Origin: Euptelea pleiosperma
Taxonomy: Eukaryota > Streptophyta > Magnoliopsida > Ranunculales > Eupteleaceae
NCBI GenBank assembly: GCA_035048495.1
Contig: CM068543.1
Span: forward strand, 27,145,751-27,209,750
Direction: 5' to 3'
Length of the DNA stretch: 64,000 nt
Part shown: positions 32,030-43,250 of the stretch, in pieces
Layout: every line of letters starts with the position of its first letter
Position numbering within the stretch: position 1 is the first letter of the stretch
Position numbers and translations under genes: made by a program
The notes under the pieces: generated by a model
What the model saw: only the letters and a program-made list of their open reading frames with translations
Databases searched by the model: none
Told to the model about the DNA's origin: nothing

Positions 32030-33442
32030 TAGATGTGTTATTATCATTTTAATTTCAAAACACCATAAAAATACAACTCAGATGCATCTCAAAATCTAGG
32101 GTTCATCCCAAATAGTATTAACAACCCACAATTACAAAAATACCCATCATGAAAATTACAAAATACCTCTATCATGGAAATTATCAAAACACCCCTATTA
32201 AAGAAAATTTCAAAAATGTTATCTAGGGTTAATAATTGTCAATAACATGTAAAATTACACTAATGCCCCTTACCAATTATGTTTAAAGTTAATGGATAGA
32301 AAAATTACAAAAATACCCCTATATTGAAAAATTACTAAATGCCGGTAAGGAAAAAAATTAGGGTAGTACACCCTAGGTGTCTCAGTGTAGTCAATGGATT
32401 AGTACAAACCAGTTCATAACGTAACGGGCTTTTGGAAGTTACCGTTAAAACGACGTTATATTAAACCATGGTTTGAATGTCCAAGCTGCTTTCCTATTAG
32501 ATTGACAAATACGTACGGAACGGATCCATAGACGGTTTGAGCAATTCAACCTGCGTCGGTTACATCAATAAATCAAATGACCTGGTTCTAAAGTGGTCTA
32601 GTGATTGACCATATTGCCCTTCCTAACGGGGTAGAAATGAAATTAGAAGTGTAATGGGCCCGAGGTCTGGTACCCAATATTATGTGTCTAAGGCCCACAA
32701 ACTCGGCAAGTGAGAGCAAGGATCAAGCTCGTGGGTTGGGCCAGATCCATATTAAGTTGGTAAGTGGCCCACTAGTTAAAGTATTCCATGTCTTTGGGTT
32801 GGGCCTGTTGAATATATGTACTCGGCGAGCACGCCTTACAAGTAAAGCTGTCCAAACAAAATAGACGATCTAAATATGCATGGTCTCTGTTTTTATATTA
32901 GGCAGCCCAACTAGATGTTAGTCGTGGGCCTGCGAAATAGGTGCCCTGTTATGCATTGGGATGCGAAGGTCGGTCCATCTGAAGCCCAAGAAGTAGGTCG
33001 GGTTTGTTTGACCCTATTTGTAACTTGGACCTTTGATTAGCTGGGGTCATTTGACATTAATTTAGGTGTTGATCAATTGTATTAGGGGTCTATGTGACTG
33101 GGCCTTCTTAGGTCCACTCAGTGTATATAAATGGTGGTACGTGATAAAAAGAGTTCCAATGGCAAATATTTAACAATGCTTGATACGTGTATTAGCTAGC
33201 TTACTTCATTTTCTTTCAATTTGTGTGGGTCCCACATATTAAAGTAAGTCAAATATGGGTTAAGCGAGCGTGGGCTCATTTTTATTGGAAATAGTGATTT
33301 TCCCACGAGAAAATAAAATTTTCCCACCGAGGCTTAATTGGTGTCCCCACATACGACACCAAAAGATGTGGGGGACTTTATGCTTCCAAGGTCCTCAATA
33401 GCTCGGCTCGACAAGAACAGTTCATGCTCTATATATACATAA
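32030..33442. other. No gene seen
   Basis: Repetitive ACAAAATACCCC-type text lies at 32120-32340, a short piece of the TTATAACGG-motif family at 32418-32475, then unremarkable sequence. Small ORFs have no recognisable content. Confidence 0.4.
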
Positions 33443-34479
33443 GGGTTGGGATCAGGGGACACAAAATTTCACACCAAAAAATTGCGGGGGCCAATAGAAG
33501 TTTTGGAAAGAGATGATTTTTGGTGAGGATGGTCTCTATGGTGAGGAGATCACCCTCACAAAAAATCATATCATTCTGATATCTGTAGCCTGGTTTACAA
33601 GTCGAAGAATTATGGACCATCTAATTTTTACAGTTAACTTGAAATCCACATTTGATGGGATTAGAAATAAAGCGAGAATTACCATAAAAGCTGTAGTTAC
33701 GAGCACTTGGTCGTCTCTAACCGTAAAAAATTTTTTCGCCTAATTTAGTCGTGCTTTTTTGCTTGGTGGACACATGCGTCTCTTTCGTCAAATATGTTGT
33801 ACGAATCGTAAAGTTTATACTGATTCTACCCTTCTGAACCATCTAACGTTGCTGACGACAGGACGGTCCATCCATCAGCACCTCGTTGACGACGCTGTAA
33901 AATGAATGAAATTTAAAAAAAATTGACATCCGTCTGGAAAAATTTTTGAGAAGAGGAAGGGGACACAGATGAATTGGAAGAACCCTCTGGAGATAGAAGA
34001 ATAGGAGAATCCCGCTCTATCTCATTGTTTGGTCGGAGGTTGAAGGATAGAATCAGATGAAAAACTCTCTCTCCATCTCATTGTTTGGTTGGAGGATAAA
34101 TTGAAGCAAGTGATCGATTAAGGTCATTAGGTTTTGAAGAATGTTTGGGGGTTTATGGTTTAGATGGGGGTTTTGTATTTACGTTGGGGGTTTAGGATTT
34201 AGATTGGAGTTTTGCAGTCACGTTTGGGGTTTAGATTTAGATGGAGGTTTTGTCGAAGAAGAAGTAAATGTAGATTTCATTAGATTTAGATGGGGGTTTG
34301 GCATTCATTCAATTTTTTATCAAGATTTAATTCGAGTGGGTCTTTGATTGCTTTTGTTCCATTTCATTTTGAATGAAGTTTGTTATTTGTTCATTTTATT
34401 TTGAAAGTAAGTGAAAGCGTTGAAACCAGATTTGGAAAACCATTTTCTTTCTTCTTGAACATTTTAATTAAAAGTAGTT

Positions 34480-34720
34480 TATCATGTATCACAACTAACC
34501 TAGTTTACCACTGGTTGCATTTTTACAGTAAAACCATTGTAGGTAAAAAAGTTGTTTAACATGTATTATTTTAGAATAATTGGTTGTACTAGTACCATGT
34601 TCTCAAAAAATTCACTAACCTGATTTACGAGTGGTTGAATTGGTTACTATAGAACTATTTTCACTAAACTGGTTGAACTAGTACCATTTTCACCAAACCA
34701 ATAATCTTCTAGTAAAAAAT
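34480..34720. repeat. Left subterminal repeat block of the MULE-like element
   Basis: About six diverged copies of a unit like ACTAACCTGGTTTACGAGTGG / GGTTGAACTAGTACCATTTTC. Reversed, they match the block at 42690-43250. Subterminal arrays of this kind are often transposase-binding regions. Confidence 0.7.
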
Positions 34721-34721
34721 T

Positions 34722-34865
34722 GGTTAAACCATACACCTTAGCGGTTTCCCACAATCCTATTGTGGTCATAAATAAAAGGCAGGACTTAGGAAAAAATTGG
34801 TTAAACCATACACCTTAGTGGTTTCCCACAATCCTATTGTGGTCATAAATAAAAGGCAGGACTTC
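34722..34865. repeat. Direct repeat of 77 bp
   Basis: Two adjacent copies start GGTTAAACCATACACCTTAG and end AATAAAAGGCAGGACTT, nearly identical (AGCGG against AGTGG). This is a recent local duplication. Confidence 0.85.
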
Positions 34866-35150
34866 TTACACTAATGTAAGAAGTCTTGCATTTTATTTGG
34901 TAAGTCTGATTTGTTAAAATGGTAGTATGTATACATTGTTTTGAGAACAGTTTGTCATTGTCTTCTTACTTATTAGTTGATTGACTTAGATCAAAGTTGT
35001 ACTCGGAATTTAATTTATTTAAAGTTTTGATTTTTGAGTTAATATGTTTCATGAAGTCTTAGAGGCCCCAATGTAACCCCAAATAAAAGGCAGGACTTCT
35101 TATCTCAGATAGACCTTGGTATGAAGTCCTGCCTTTTATTTGATAAATCA
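34845..35150. repeat. AAAAGGCAGGACTTCTTA hairpins
   Basis: AAATAAAAGGCAGGACTTCTTAC (34844-) is mirrored by GTAAGAAGTCTTGCATTTTATTT (to about 34899). AAATAAAAGGCAGGACTTC (35083-) is mirrored by GAAGTCCTGCCTTTTATTT (to about 35141). The two hairpins share one arm sequence, which also ends the 77-bp repeats, and lie upstream of the PMD gene. Confidence 0.75.
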
Positions 35151-35250
35151 AATTTTTGAAAATGGTAGTTTTTCTACCTTGGTTGCAACAACAACTTTTG
35201 TAATTTTATAAACAGAGATCGAAGGAGGAGGAACTTCTGAACTGTGACCA

Positions 35251-36620
35251 ATGGACTCTACGCTCCTTTATAACGAAAAAGATTATATTACAGAAAAGAT
35301 ATGGTCAGGGATGGTAAGTATTGGTAATATTTTATTATTAATTCTTATTTTGGTGAACATTTATTGTTAATATCATCTACTTTTATTGTTAATAAATTAT
35401 AGGAAGACCTCACATCCGATCCAATGACCATAGTAAAGCGATAGGCCAGTGGAGGTTGAATCGACAACAAAAGGAAATGATGAAGATGGTTGGATTTGGA
35501 AATCTACGAAAGATAGGCCATCTCCAGATGGACTCCCATTTGTTGTTAGCATTGTTGGATCGTTGGTGCCCAGAAATGAACAACTTCCACATGCACCACT
35601 TCGAGATGACTATCACATTGGAGATGTGGCGCTCATCCTCGGATTAAGTCCTATAGGAAAAAGCAGTTGTTGGGCGCACAATCGGAAAAGCGCATGAGTG
35701 GTTAGAATTGTATCTGGGACGTGCTCCGGCTGAAGAGGATAGTGTAAGGGGATCTTGTGTGAAGTTGACCTGGCTAAGAGACGAGTTCGCTAAGGTGCCA
35801 ATTGGGACAGGTCCCCAAGAGATACAGTTTTGTACTCGAGTCTACATTCTATACCTAATAGGCGCGACAATATTTTCTGAGCTTGGTTCATATCTAGTGA
35901 ATGTTATGTACTTGCCCTTGATCGCTGATTCAATGGTATCTGGAGAGTATGCTTGGGGAGCAGCAGCCTTAGCATACTTGTACAAGTTTCTCACGAAAGG
36001 GGTGTTGGGGTCAGGAAAGAGGGCAATAAAGAATCTCGGAGGCTCAATGACATTGCTCATGGTTAGTAAATGGTATTTAATTGTTAAATTTATGTCATAT
36101 ATGATGATGTGTCAGGTTGACTAACTAAGTATTTTGCAACGCATCTAGTGTTGGGTATTTGAGAGAATCTCTATTGGTCAACCCTTGCAAAAGAGACAAC
36201 GTCTGGTATTTCCATTAGCATGCTAGTGGATGGAGAGAAAGTGAAATGACGACAACCACCACAACTATGTGCATCTGCGGGCGATGCTAGATGACATGGA
36301 TGAAAGCAATGTAAGTCACACTCGTAGTTGAATGTAATTTGTTATTTATTATACTTGGTTATTGTATTACAATTATCTTTGATGGTATCGAAAAGGTTGA
36401 CTGGCGACCCTATGATGCATTGTCTCATGCCCCTATCATGCACGAGATTGGAGCAATTGCCGGCCGTGCACATACTTGGCTGATTCACTTCAATATAGTC
36501 GAGATGCAATTGCTAGAAAGGTGCATGAAACAGTTTGGTCTTGAGCAGGGCATACCTCCCTCACCACCACGTTATGCTAGGATTTCTTGTCTCTCCCATG
36601 TTGATATCTGTAGAGTATAA
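35251..36620 (+). pseudogene. Plant mobile domain (PMD) gene, broken
   Basis: A short first exon (ATG at 35251, MDSTLLYNEKDYITEKIW) ends at a GTAAGT donor (35314). Exon 2 has LLLALLDRWCPEMNNFHM, HFEMTITLEM and, in another frame, DVALILGLSPIGK. It continues with HEWLELYLGRAP, RVYILYLIGATIF and ALAYLYKFL (to 36124), and later VDWRPYDALSHAPIM and HFNIVEMQLLERCMKQFG. These are the landmarks of the plant mobile domain, also called the aminotransferase-like domain, found in MAIN/MAIL1 proteins and in transposons. At least two frameshifts and a stop break it. In host proteins the domain acts in nuclear silencing; in transposons its role is unknown. It is convergent with the GRF and transposase genes. 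Confidence 0.75.
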
Positions 36621-36682
36621 CATGTCAATATCTGTAGAGTATAACATGTCAATATTGTATATGTATAAGAAAATAGTCAACT

Positions 36683-37109
36683 TTATTTATGTGAGAAGTT
36701 AGGGATAACCTGTTTAACAATCGATTTTGGACAGACACAATACTTTCTTCCAGCGTTCTGTCCTTGCTTAACAAACCAAATTTTGCACGGGCCTTCACCA
36801 TACGGACATAGCATGTATTCATCAACCCAGAGAAAGAATTCGCACGACCGTCTAATTGGGCTTCTTTTTTGCTGTGCGGACATTAAAAATTTTAGGTAAG
36901 TATAACTGAAATATGTTACTATTTACTTAAATGAATTCAACACACTGAAATATATCACTAAATGAAACTCACCCAATTAGGACACCGGTAAAATCGACGT
37001 CTGGGGTTTTGCTTGTCCTAGAAATGAAGACTTTGCAAAGACCTTCTCCACAGGGGCAGTTTACTAAAGGGTATTGGTCAAGACATAGGTTGTCAGTTGC
37101 CTCGGCCAT
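36683..37109 (-). pseudogene. GRF-type zinc-finger protein remnant
   Basis: ATG at 37109 opens MAEATDNLCLDQYPLVNCPC, followed by GEGLCKVFISRTSKTPDV, and exon 1 ends at a GTGAG donor near 36974. Exon 2 gives CEFFLWVDEYMLCPYGEG, then CKIWFVKQGQNAGRKYCVCP. Together these show one GRF finger split by the intron (CPCG...RTS...C-FF-WVDE) and a second, shorter one. GRF fingers bind nucleic acids and are frequent in plant transposon proteins. Whether it once formed one protein with the transposase is unclear. It is small and probably decayed. Confidence 0.6.
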
Positions 37110-37278
37110 ACAGAATGATTGCTAACTGATGATTATCTTGTAGAAGAAAATAATTACATGTTAGTTTCAAAATATATTTAGAATATGTATTGCATAAATC
37201 TACAAAATGTTAGAAAACTAAGCATCGTGACTGGCTATATAGGGTTTGCATTCAAAGAAGACCTATGCACGTGACTGC

Positions 37279-39000
37279 CTATATAGGGTTTCTACAAGTA
37301 GAGCGGTTATGGCCTGACTCCAAGCATCGACTGCAATGGATAGGCCTCTTCTGTAAATCTTGTGACTCAATTCTCTTCTTCTTAGGTCTCCCAGACGGAC
37401 GCTTTGTTCTTGGAGGAAGCAAATTGGATAAACCGATCTGACCATCATCACCACTTATGACACCATCCACATTCAATGAAGGCATGTCATATGTGTATAT
37501 TGGTTTAACTGGTTCTTCATAGATCGATCTTGTGTTTCCTACGATAGCACTCATCTACGTATGCGTACACTTCCGAATGAATAGAATTCAATGCTGCACA
37601 CGCATGCATGCACGGTAAGTCGACAAGAGTCAAATAATTACACGTGCAACTTTTTGTTTGCAAGTTTAATGAGTGATAAATTAGCCCCCAACGAACTTCA
37701 TACTCAAATGCAGATGAATGTCGTGCCTTGCATCGAGCACTTTGACTTAAATTTTCTCGTAATTTCAATTCAACCAAATTACCAACTCAATTTTTCACAC
37801 CTCTGTTCGACGATTGTGCATTAGCTCCATGATTTGTGTACGTATAGTGTCTACTAACCTCATTATCGGCTTGTCCCATGCATCTAAAACCCACTTGTTT
37901 TAGGATTCCGCATGATTTGACATTAACATGTTATAACGTCTCCTAGAAAATTTCATGTTTGCCCAATGCTCCGGATCTTGCGTTAACACCCATTCATATG
38001 TTTCCGGTAAGACTCTCTGAAGATCCTCCAATGCTTTCTTGTATTCTATCTCCAACTTTGAGTATGCGACTCGCCAAAGAGCATCTTTCAAGAAGGTCTT
38101 TACTTTTGTAGACAACATATACCCCTTCAAAAAACCTAAGAAGTTCTCAGATAAATGACGATAGCAGTTCAAGTGTAATACATGTCCATACACCTCATCC
38201 ATAGCCCGAAGGATATTGGGATTTCTATCAGACACGAATATAATGTCATTGTTATACTGAAGGGATTCCTTCAGATTGGTTAGAAACCACTTCTAATCCT
38301 CGTATGTCTCTGATTTAACAACCGCAAAGGCGATGGGAAAAATACCATTACCAGCATCAGTCCCTGTCGCAGCAAGCAAAGTTCCTTTATGCGTAGATTT
38401 AAGAAATATTCCATCTATGAATAGTATGGGTCGACAGCCCACTCTGAATCCATGTAGAGACGCGTGAAATGCAACAAACAATTGTTTGAACCGATAGTCT
38501 TCCATCTCAGTCATGAGTGCCACACTTTCAAGGTTGGACTCCATTATCCTTTAACAAAACCATGGGAGTCGCTTGTATGAACCTATTGCCTTCCCCTATA
38601 TTTCTTCTTTCGTTGCCTCTTTACCTCGCCAAGCTTGCTTGTAAGACACAGGAATATCATATCCTCGAAAAAAGTCCCAAACTATCTCTTTAGGCTTGTA
38701 TCCAAGGGTGTCTCGGACTTTATCTTCAATTACGCTTGCTATCAATTTTTTTGAAGTTCGCCACTTTGCCTTCACAGTATCCTCCACTGTGTGAGAGTAG
38801 ATGTTGTCATACTTGTCAATCATGAACTCATCTGTTCCACGTATGGAACTAGCAAATATCTTCCAATTACATGCATCCACACTACACTTCACCTTCACTC
38901 GTTCTTTATTATTCTTGATGAAGATATATGCGAAACGATGTGCCAATGAATACTTATTCACCTCTAATCTCAATTGAGCGACATTAGAAAATATTTGTCC
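37279..39000 (-). pseudogene. MULE transposase gene, degenerate
   Basis: This is a close relative of the intact gene at 61389-63653. On the minus strand it keeps the DNA-binding region (NKYSLAHRFAYIFIKNN, 38973-38596) and the first catalytic segment (FHASLHGFRVGCRPILFIDG, 38544-38293). It also keeps the second segment with SDRNPNILRAMDEVYG and CYRHL (38235-37900), the SWIM zinc finger (CTCNYLTLVDLPCMHACA, 37777-37517) and the terminal knuckle (CSRCLESGHNRSTC, to 37279). The pieces lie in different frames with stops between, and a stretch of the middle region is missing around 37790-37900. The upstream PB1 exon is at 42301-42648, cut off by the solo LTR at 39126-42201. Not functional. Confidence 0.88.
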
Positions 39001-39125
39001 CAGTCCTATAATGTTATCCTCTCATAAGTTACTCATGAGTTGTTCACTTTCACTCATACGTTGTTCATTTCCACTGGCAGAAGACTGACCAAAAATTTGT
39101 TGGGGTCTTGATATGGCTGCGCTTA

Positions 39126-42100
39126 TGATATTCGCTCAAAAGTGCTTATTTTAAGCAATTATCCTTCTAGCATTGTCACACTCTTCTACGTAAAACTGCA
39201 TTTTTTATCAACATTTCTACGTCAGAGTTTCTCTCATTCCATAGAACACACTTTTCTGGTTAAAATGATATATTCGCATGCATTCATAAGCATTTATTTG
39301 ACCTACATGCGAAGTCATTCTCATTACGCGATTTTCTATCGTAGGAGCACTAATTGGGCAATTTTGATGGCATACGGGCCCACAATCAAATTCTAGAACC
39401 TAGGATCAAAGCTCAAGAGCCAACGGGTTAAGGATGAGGAGATATAGGCCAAAGACGGGAAGAGCCAGAGAGTCGAAAGAATCGAGGGACGACTAAGAGA
39501 GAAGGAGAGACTAAGGAGATTAGAGCTTATAAACCAACACAAGGTGAGTGCCTACTCAGTTGGTAAAGCATGCAGAAGACCAAGTCAGAGACCAGGGTTC
39601 CAGACCCTCTGCTAACATTTTATCTCCATTTTGTGTAATTTTCTCTTTCCACTCTCCAAACCCTCATTCTCTCTCTCCCTATTCTCAATATCAACCATCT
39701 TATCCTCTATCCCTTCGCAATCTCTCAATCCTATGGCCTACCTTGGCTAATCTCCATGTCCGATCATCACCTTCCACTTCTACCATCCGATCGTCAACAA
39801 AGCATTCGATTATTCCTCCTATCATCCATGGCACCATCTTAGAAATCTAATGGCCCTCATAATTCCATGTTCAAATCATATGGGCCTAGTCATCTGTGAC
39901 CCACGGCCTGCCACTTAGTGGACCCCACATCCTTGCTTGATTTAAGGTGGACCCCACAGTTTCTAAAATGAGATCGACCCTTTTTCTCACAAAGATTCTA
40001 AATTTGAAACTTGATATTTTGAAAGATTCTTTTGAAAAGGAAAATTGGAGGAATACATGCAAGGGGTGGACATATTTTCACAAAGAGGCAACTTCCCATT
40101 TTTGGCAAAAGGAGGATTAAACCTCTCTTTCTTTTAAAAGAAAATGGCTAAAATCTTGGCCAATGATATCTCTCCCTCTCTTAAAAGAGGGGCCCACGGT
40201 TTCCATGAAGGGGGCTCCACGTTTAAATAAGCTAAGGGAATAAAACCCTAAAAAAAAACAGAGCCATCACCATCATGCAAAAACGGTCTTCTCTCCTCTC
40301 ACCTCCCATCCTCTTCATCACGTCCCACTTCTCCTTCAAAAAAAAAAAAAAAAAAGAGGAAAACACCATTACTGCCCATCACAAGCCATCCCATTCACCA
40401 CCGTTTTTCTCCACATTCGCCCTACACAAAACAGAAAAAGAAAAGAAAAAAAAAAAAGCTCAAGCCGTCCTCTTCTTCTTGAGGAGTTTCTCTTTGTTGC
40501 AAGTCAGGGGGGTGCGATCTAATCTCCACCATCAACACTTCTCCTTGCACAGTCGTGCAAGTCTGCAACACCTCACTGGATTGCCCCTTCATTTCTCCAC
40601 ACGGTGGTGATTTCCTCCATTGCAACCATCACCTGCTGGACGTCTCTCCACTGGACAGCAAGAACCACCATTTCTGCTCCACCTCTAGCATGTGTTGCCA
40701 CCACCCTCTCCTCTCCAACCTTGCTACTCCAAAACAGAAAGGCTGCACCACTGTGTAGCCGGACTGCAACACCATCACCGGAGTTGCAGACCTGCAACTC
40801 CAGTCGGCCTCTCCCCCACATTTTCTCCTCCTTGGCCCCACTCCATTACCGTCTCCCCTTCCATCTCCTTCCCATCTCTCTCAAGACCGCCCCCATCTCT
40901 GCTACTCACGGTTTCGCTGTGTGCTTAACCAAGATCCCGCACCTCCTCCTTGCACCGTCCTGGGCAGACCTGCAACTCCGATAGGTCTGCAACACATCTC
41001 CATCGTCCTCTCAACTGCAGCCTCCCTCCACTCTCACTTGGCCGTTACATCTTTATCCTGCAACGACGGTTGCTCATCTCTTCAACCACCGCTTCACCTG
41101 GCGTTCCTCCCTCTCAAAGCTACAACAGGGCGCCTCCTTTACTTCTTCTCCGGGCAGACCTGCAACTCCGGCAGGTCTGCAACGCAAGAGCACCGGCGAC
41201 TCATAGATCTACTACCCCCACCTGCTGGTGCACCCTTCACTTCCATCATGAAGTTGCATCGTGCTCCATTCAGGTAAGTTCCAAAAGCTCCACCACCTCT
41301 TGCCGTGGCAGCACACTACCGTCCACACCTCTCAATCCTCTATAGCGAGCCGTTGCTCCATTCTTCACTTGCTGGACTGGTGGTGCACCAACGCCGTCCC
41401 TATCTTCATCTCCTTCACCGATCTGTCCAAGAAAAATAAAAACAAAAAAAAGAGAAAGAGAACAGAAGAGAGAAGAAGAGAGGAGGAATCCAGTCTCCGT
41501 AACCGCCCACCTTTTCCTCCATCTCCATGAACATCTCCACCACCGCCTCAACCATCACCGCCTGCATCACTTTGATCAACGCCTCCACCTCGCCTTCACG
41601 CCTTGGTCAACAGCCAACGGTCCAACCACCACCGTGTTCACTTGGGCCTTGGGCACTCCCATGTTCATCAATAATCTTGCTGATTTTCTCTCTCCGGGTA
41701 AGTGTCTAGGTAGTTTCTCTCTCTAGAGTGCTCCCTCTTCTCTATCTTCTCATCTCTCCCTCTAACTTTAGTTTTCTCTCTCTAAAAATTTCTCTAGTTA
41801 AGTTTTAATATTTTTTAGTAGTTAGTTTTTTTAAGCATTGTAATGTACGTACCTTTGATTATTTTAATTAATAAAGTGGTCTCTTTTAAATGCAAATCGT
41901 TTACCATTCCTTATGCTTTTATTAAGTGGTAGTTTCTCTCTCTAAAATCACTAAACATGTTTTAAATCCGATCCCTCAATCACCATTCTCATCCTTTCAT
42001 CCTTTATTTTTAGTAATTTCTGAGCAAAATTTGTCATTTCATGTTCTAATTTGCGCAAACTAACTCCGAGTGCGGATCGACATTCGACACGAATCCCTAT

Positions 42101-42201
42101 GCTAGAATCTTTGAATTTTGCAGGATAAAAATCGGATAATTTACAAATCTTGTTGATTCTAGGATTTCCATAACCAACGACGCAGAAAAATCGTAGTTTT
42201 A
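39126..42201 (+). mobile_element. Solo LTR of 3.08 kb with perfect 5-bp TSD
   Basis: It starts TGATATTCGCTCAAAAGTGC and ends TCGTAGTTTTA (the sister copy ends in CA, so one end base has changed here). GCTTA stands directly outside both ends (39121-39125, 42202-42206). No gag-pol lies inside or beside it, so this is a single LTR left by recombination. It has a CAGACCTGCAACTCCGG motif three times (40790-41165), a poly-A/AAG-rich tract, and tRNA-like A and B boxes at 39545-39610. ORFs within are composition effects. It falls between the PB1 exon and main exon of the MULE gene, near the intron position of the intact paralogue. Confidence 0.85.
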
Positions 42202-42300
42202 GCTTACACTACACGTACATGAAATGACATATGGTAACTAGTATTACAAACCACTTAATAATTAATAATTTCACTAATCATAAATGATGGTACTAGTTAT

Positions 42301-42648
42301 TTACCTTGTACACTGTTGGACAACCTCCAGATTCTCATCGTCTTGGAGTGCATACACATCCGCCGTTGAGTCGTTGAATTTAATCAAATTCTCCAGGTCT
42401 ATATCATTAGAACAAGTAATCGGAATAGTATTGTGATACTTAGTACTATACTTAAGGACTGTCCGAGTTGGGTCAATGTTCAATTTCTTGCACACAGTTG
42501 TATAAAAAACCTGAAACGTCATTCCCTCAATGACACAAATACCCTCACTAGTACCACCCATGTAATTTATTGAACCATCGGGCATTTGAGAACGAAACCC
42601 CCCGGTGTGACAAAAACATAATATTTCTTTCTGAATTATTGATGACAT
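42301..42648 (-). pseudogene. PB1-domain exon of the degenerate MULE gene
   Basis: It encodes about 115 residues starting MSSIIQKEILCFCHTGGF, then GGTSEGICV, LNIDPTRTVLKYSTKYHN and IDLENLIKFNDSTADVYAL. It aligns end to end with the first exon of the gene at 61389-63653 (GGTTEGVGI, TIKYTIKYNN, LQNIIRFNDLTTEVYVL). PB1 domains are protein-interaction modules often found at the N terminus of MuDR-type transposases. It remains open throughout. Confidence 0.85.
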
Positions 42649-42689
42649 TATTGCACTGCAAACAAACTAATATTAGTCATCTTTTTTTT

Positions 42690-43250
42690 AAAACAATTGT
42701 GTGAAAATGGTACTGGTTCGACCAGTTTAGTGAACGTGGTTCTATTGTAACCAATTCAACCACTAGTAAATTGGTGAACATGGTACTGGTAAAACCAATT
42801 ATACCTACAATGATACATGTTCAACTAATTTTAGTTAAAATAGTACATGTGAAACCAATTTACTGAAAATGGTAATACTGTAACCATTTTTTGTGAAAAT
42901 GGTACTAGTTCAACCAACTTTTCCTAAAATGGTACTCGTAAAACCAATTTAGTGAAAATGGTAGTACTGTAACCATTTCAACCACTTATAATAATGTTAC
43001 TTTAAAATTTGCTGAAAATGGTTCTGATACAACCAATTTTAGTTACAATGGTACTGGTTCAACCAGATGAGTGCAAATGGTACTTATGTAACTATTTCAA
43101 CCATTCGTAAAACTAATTTTTGAAAATGGTACTGTTACAACCTATTTTGCTAGAATTGGTTGTTCAACCAAGTACTGATTCAACCAGTTTGGTGACAATA
43201 GTACTGGTTCAACCAATTTTGGTCAACATGACACTACTTCATACATATGT
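42690..43250. repeat. Right subterminal repeat block of the MULE-like element
   Basis: About a dozen drifting copies of a unit close to AAAATGGTACTGGTTCAACCA ATTTAGTG. Reversed, they match the left block at 34480-34720, including the phrase TAACCAATTCAACCACT. The array is longer here than on the left. Confidence 0.75.

Noticed and set aside
40275..41709. Overlapping ORFs of 80-131 aa on both strands
   Set aside because: They are composition ORFs in the second copy of the same LTR, with no conserved frame between the copies.
42690..43250. CRISPR-like or satellite array
   Set aside because: The units drift and have no constant spacers, the genome is plant nuclear, and the mirror block at 34480 shows it is a subterminal transposon repeat.
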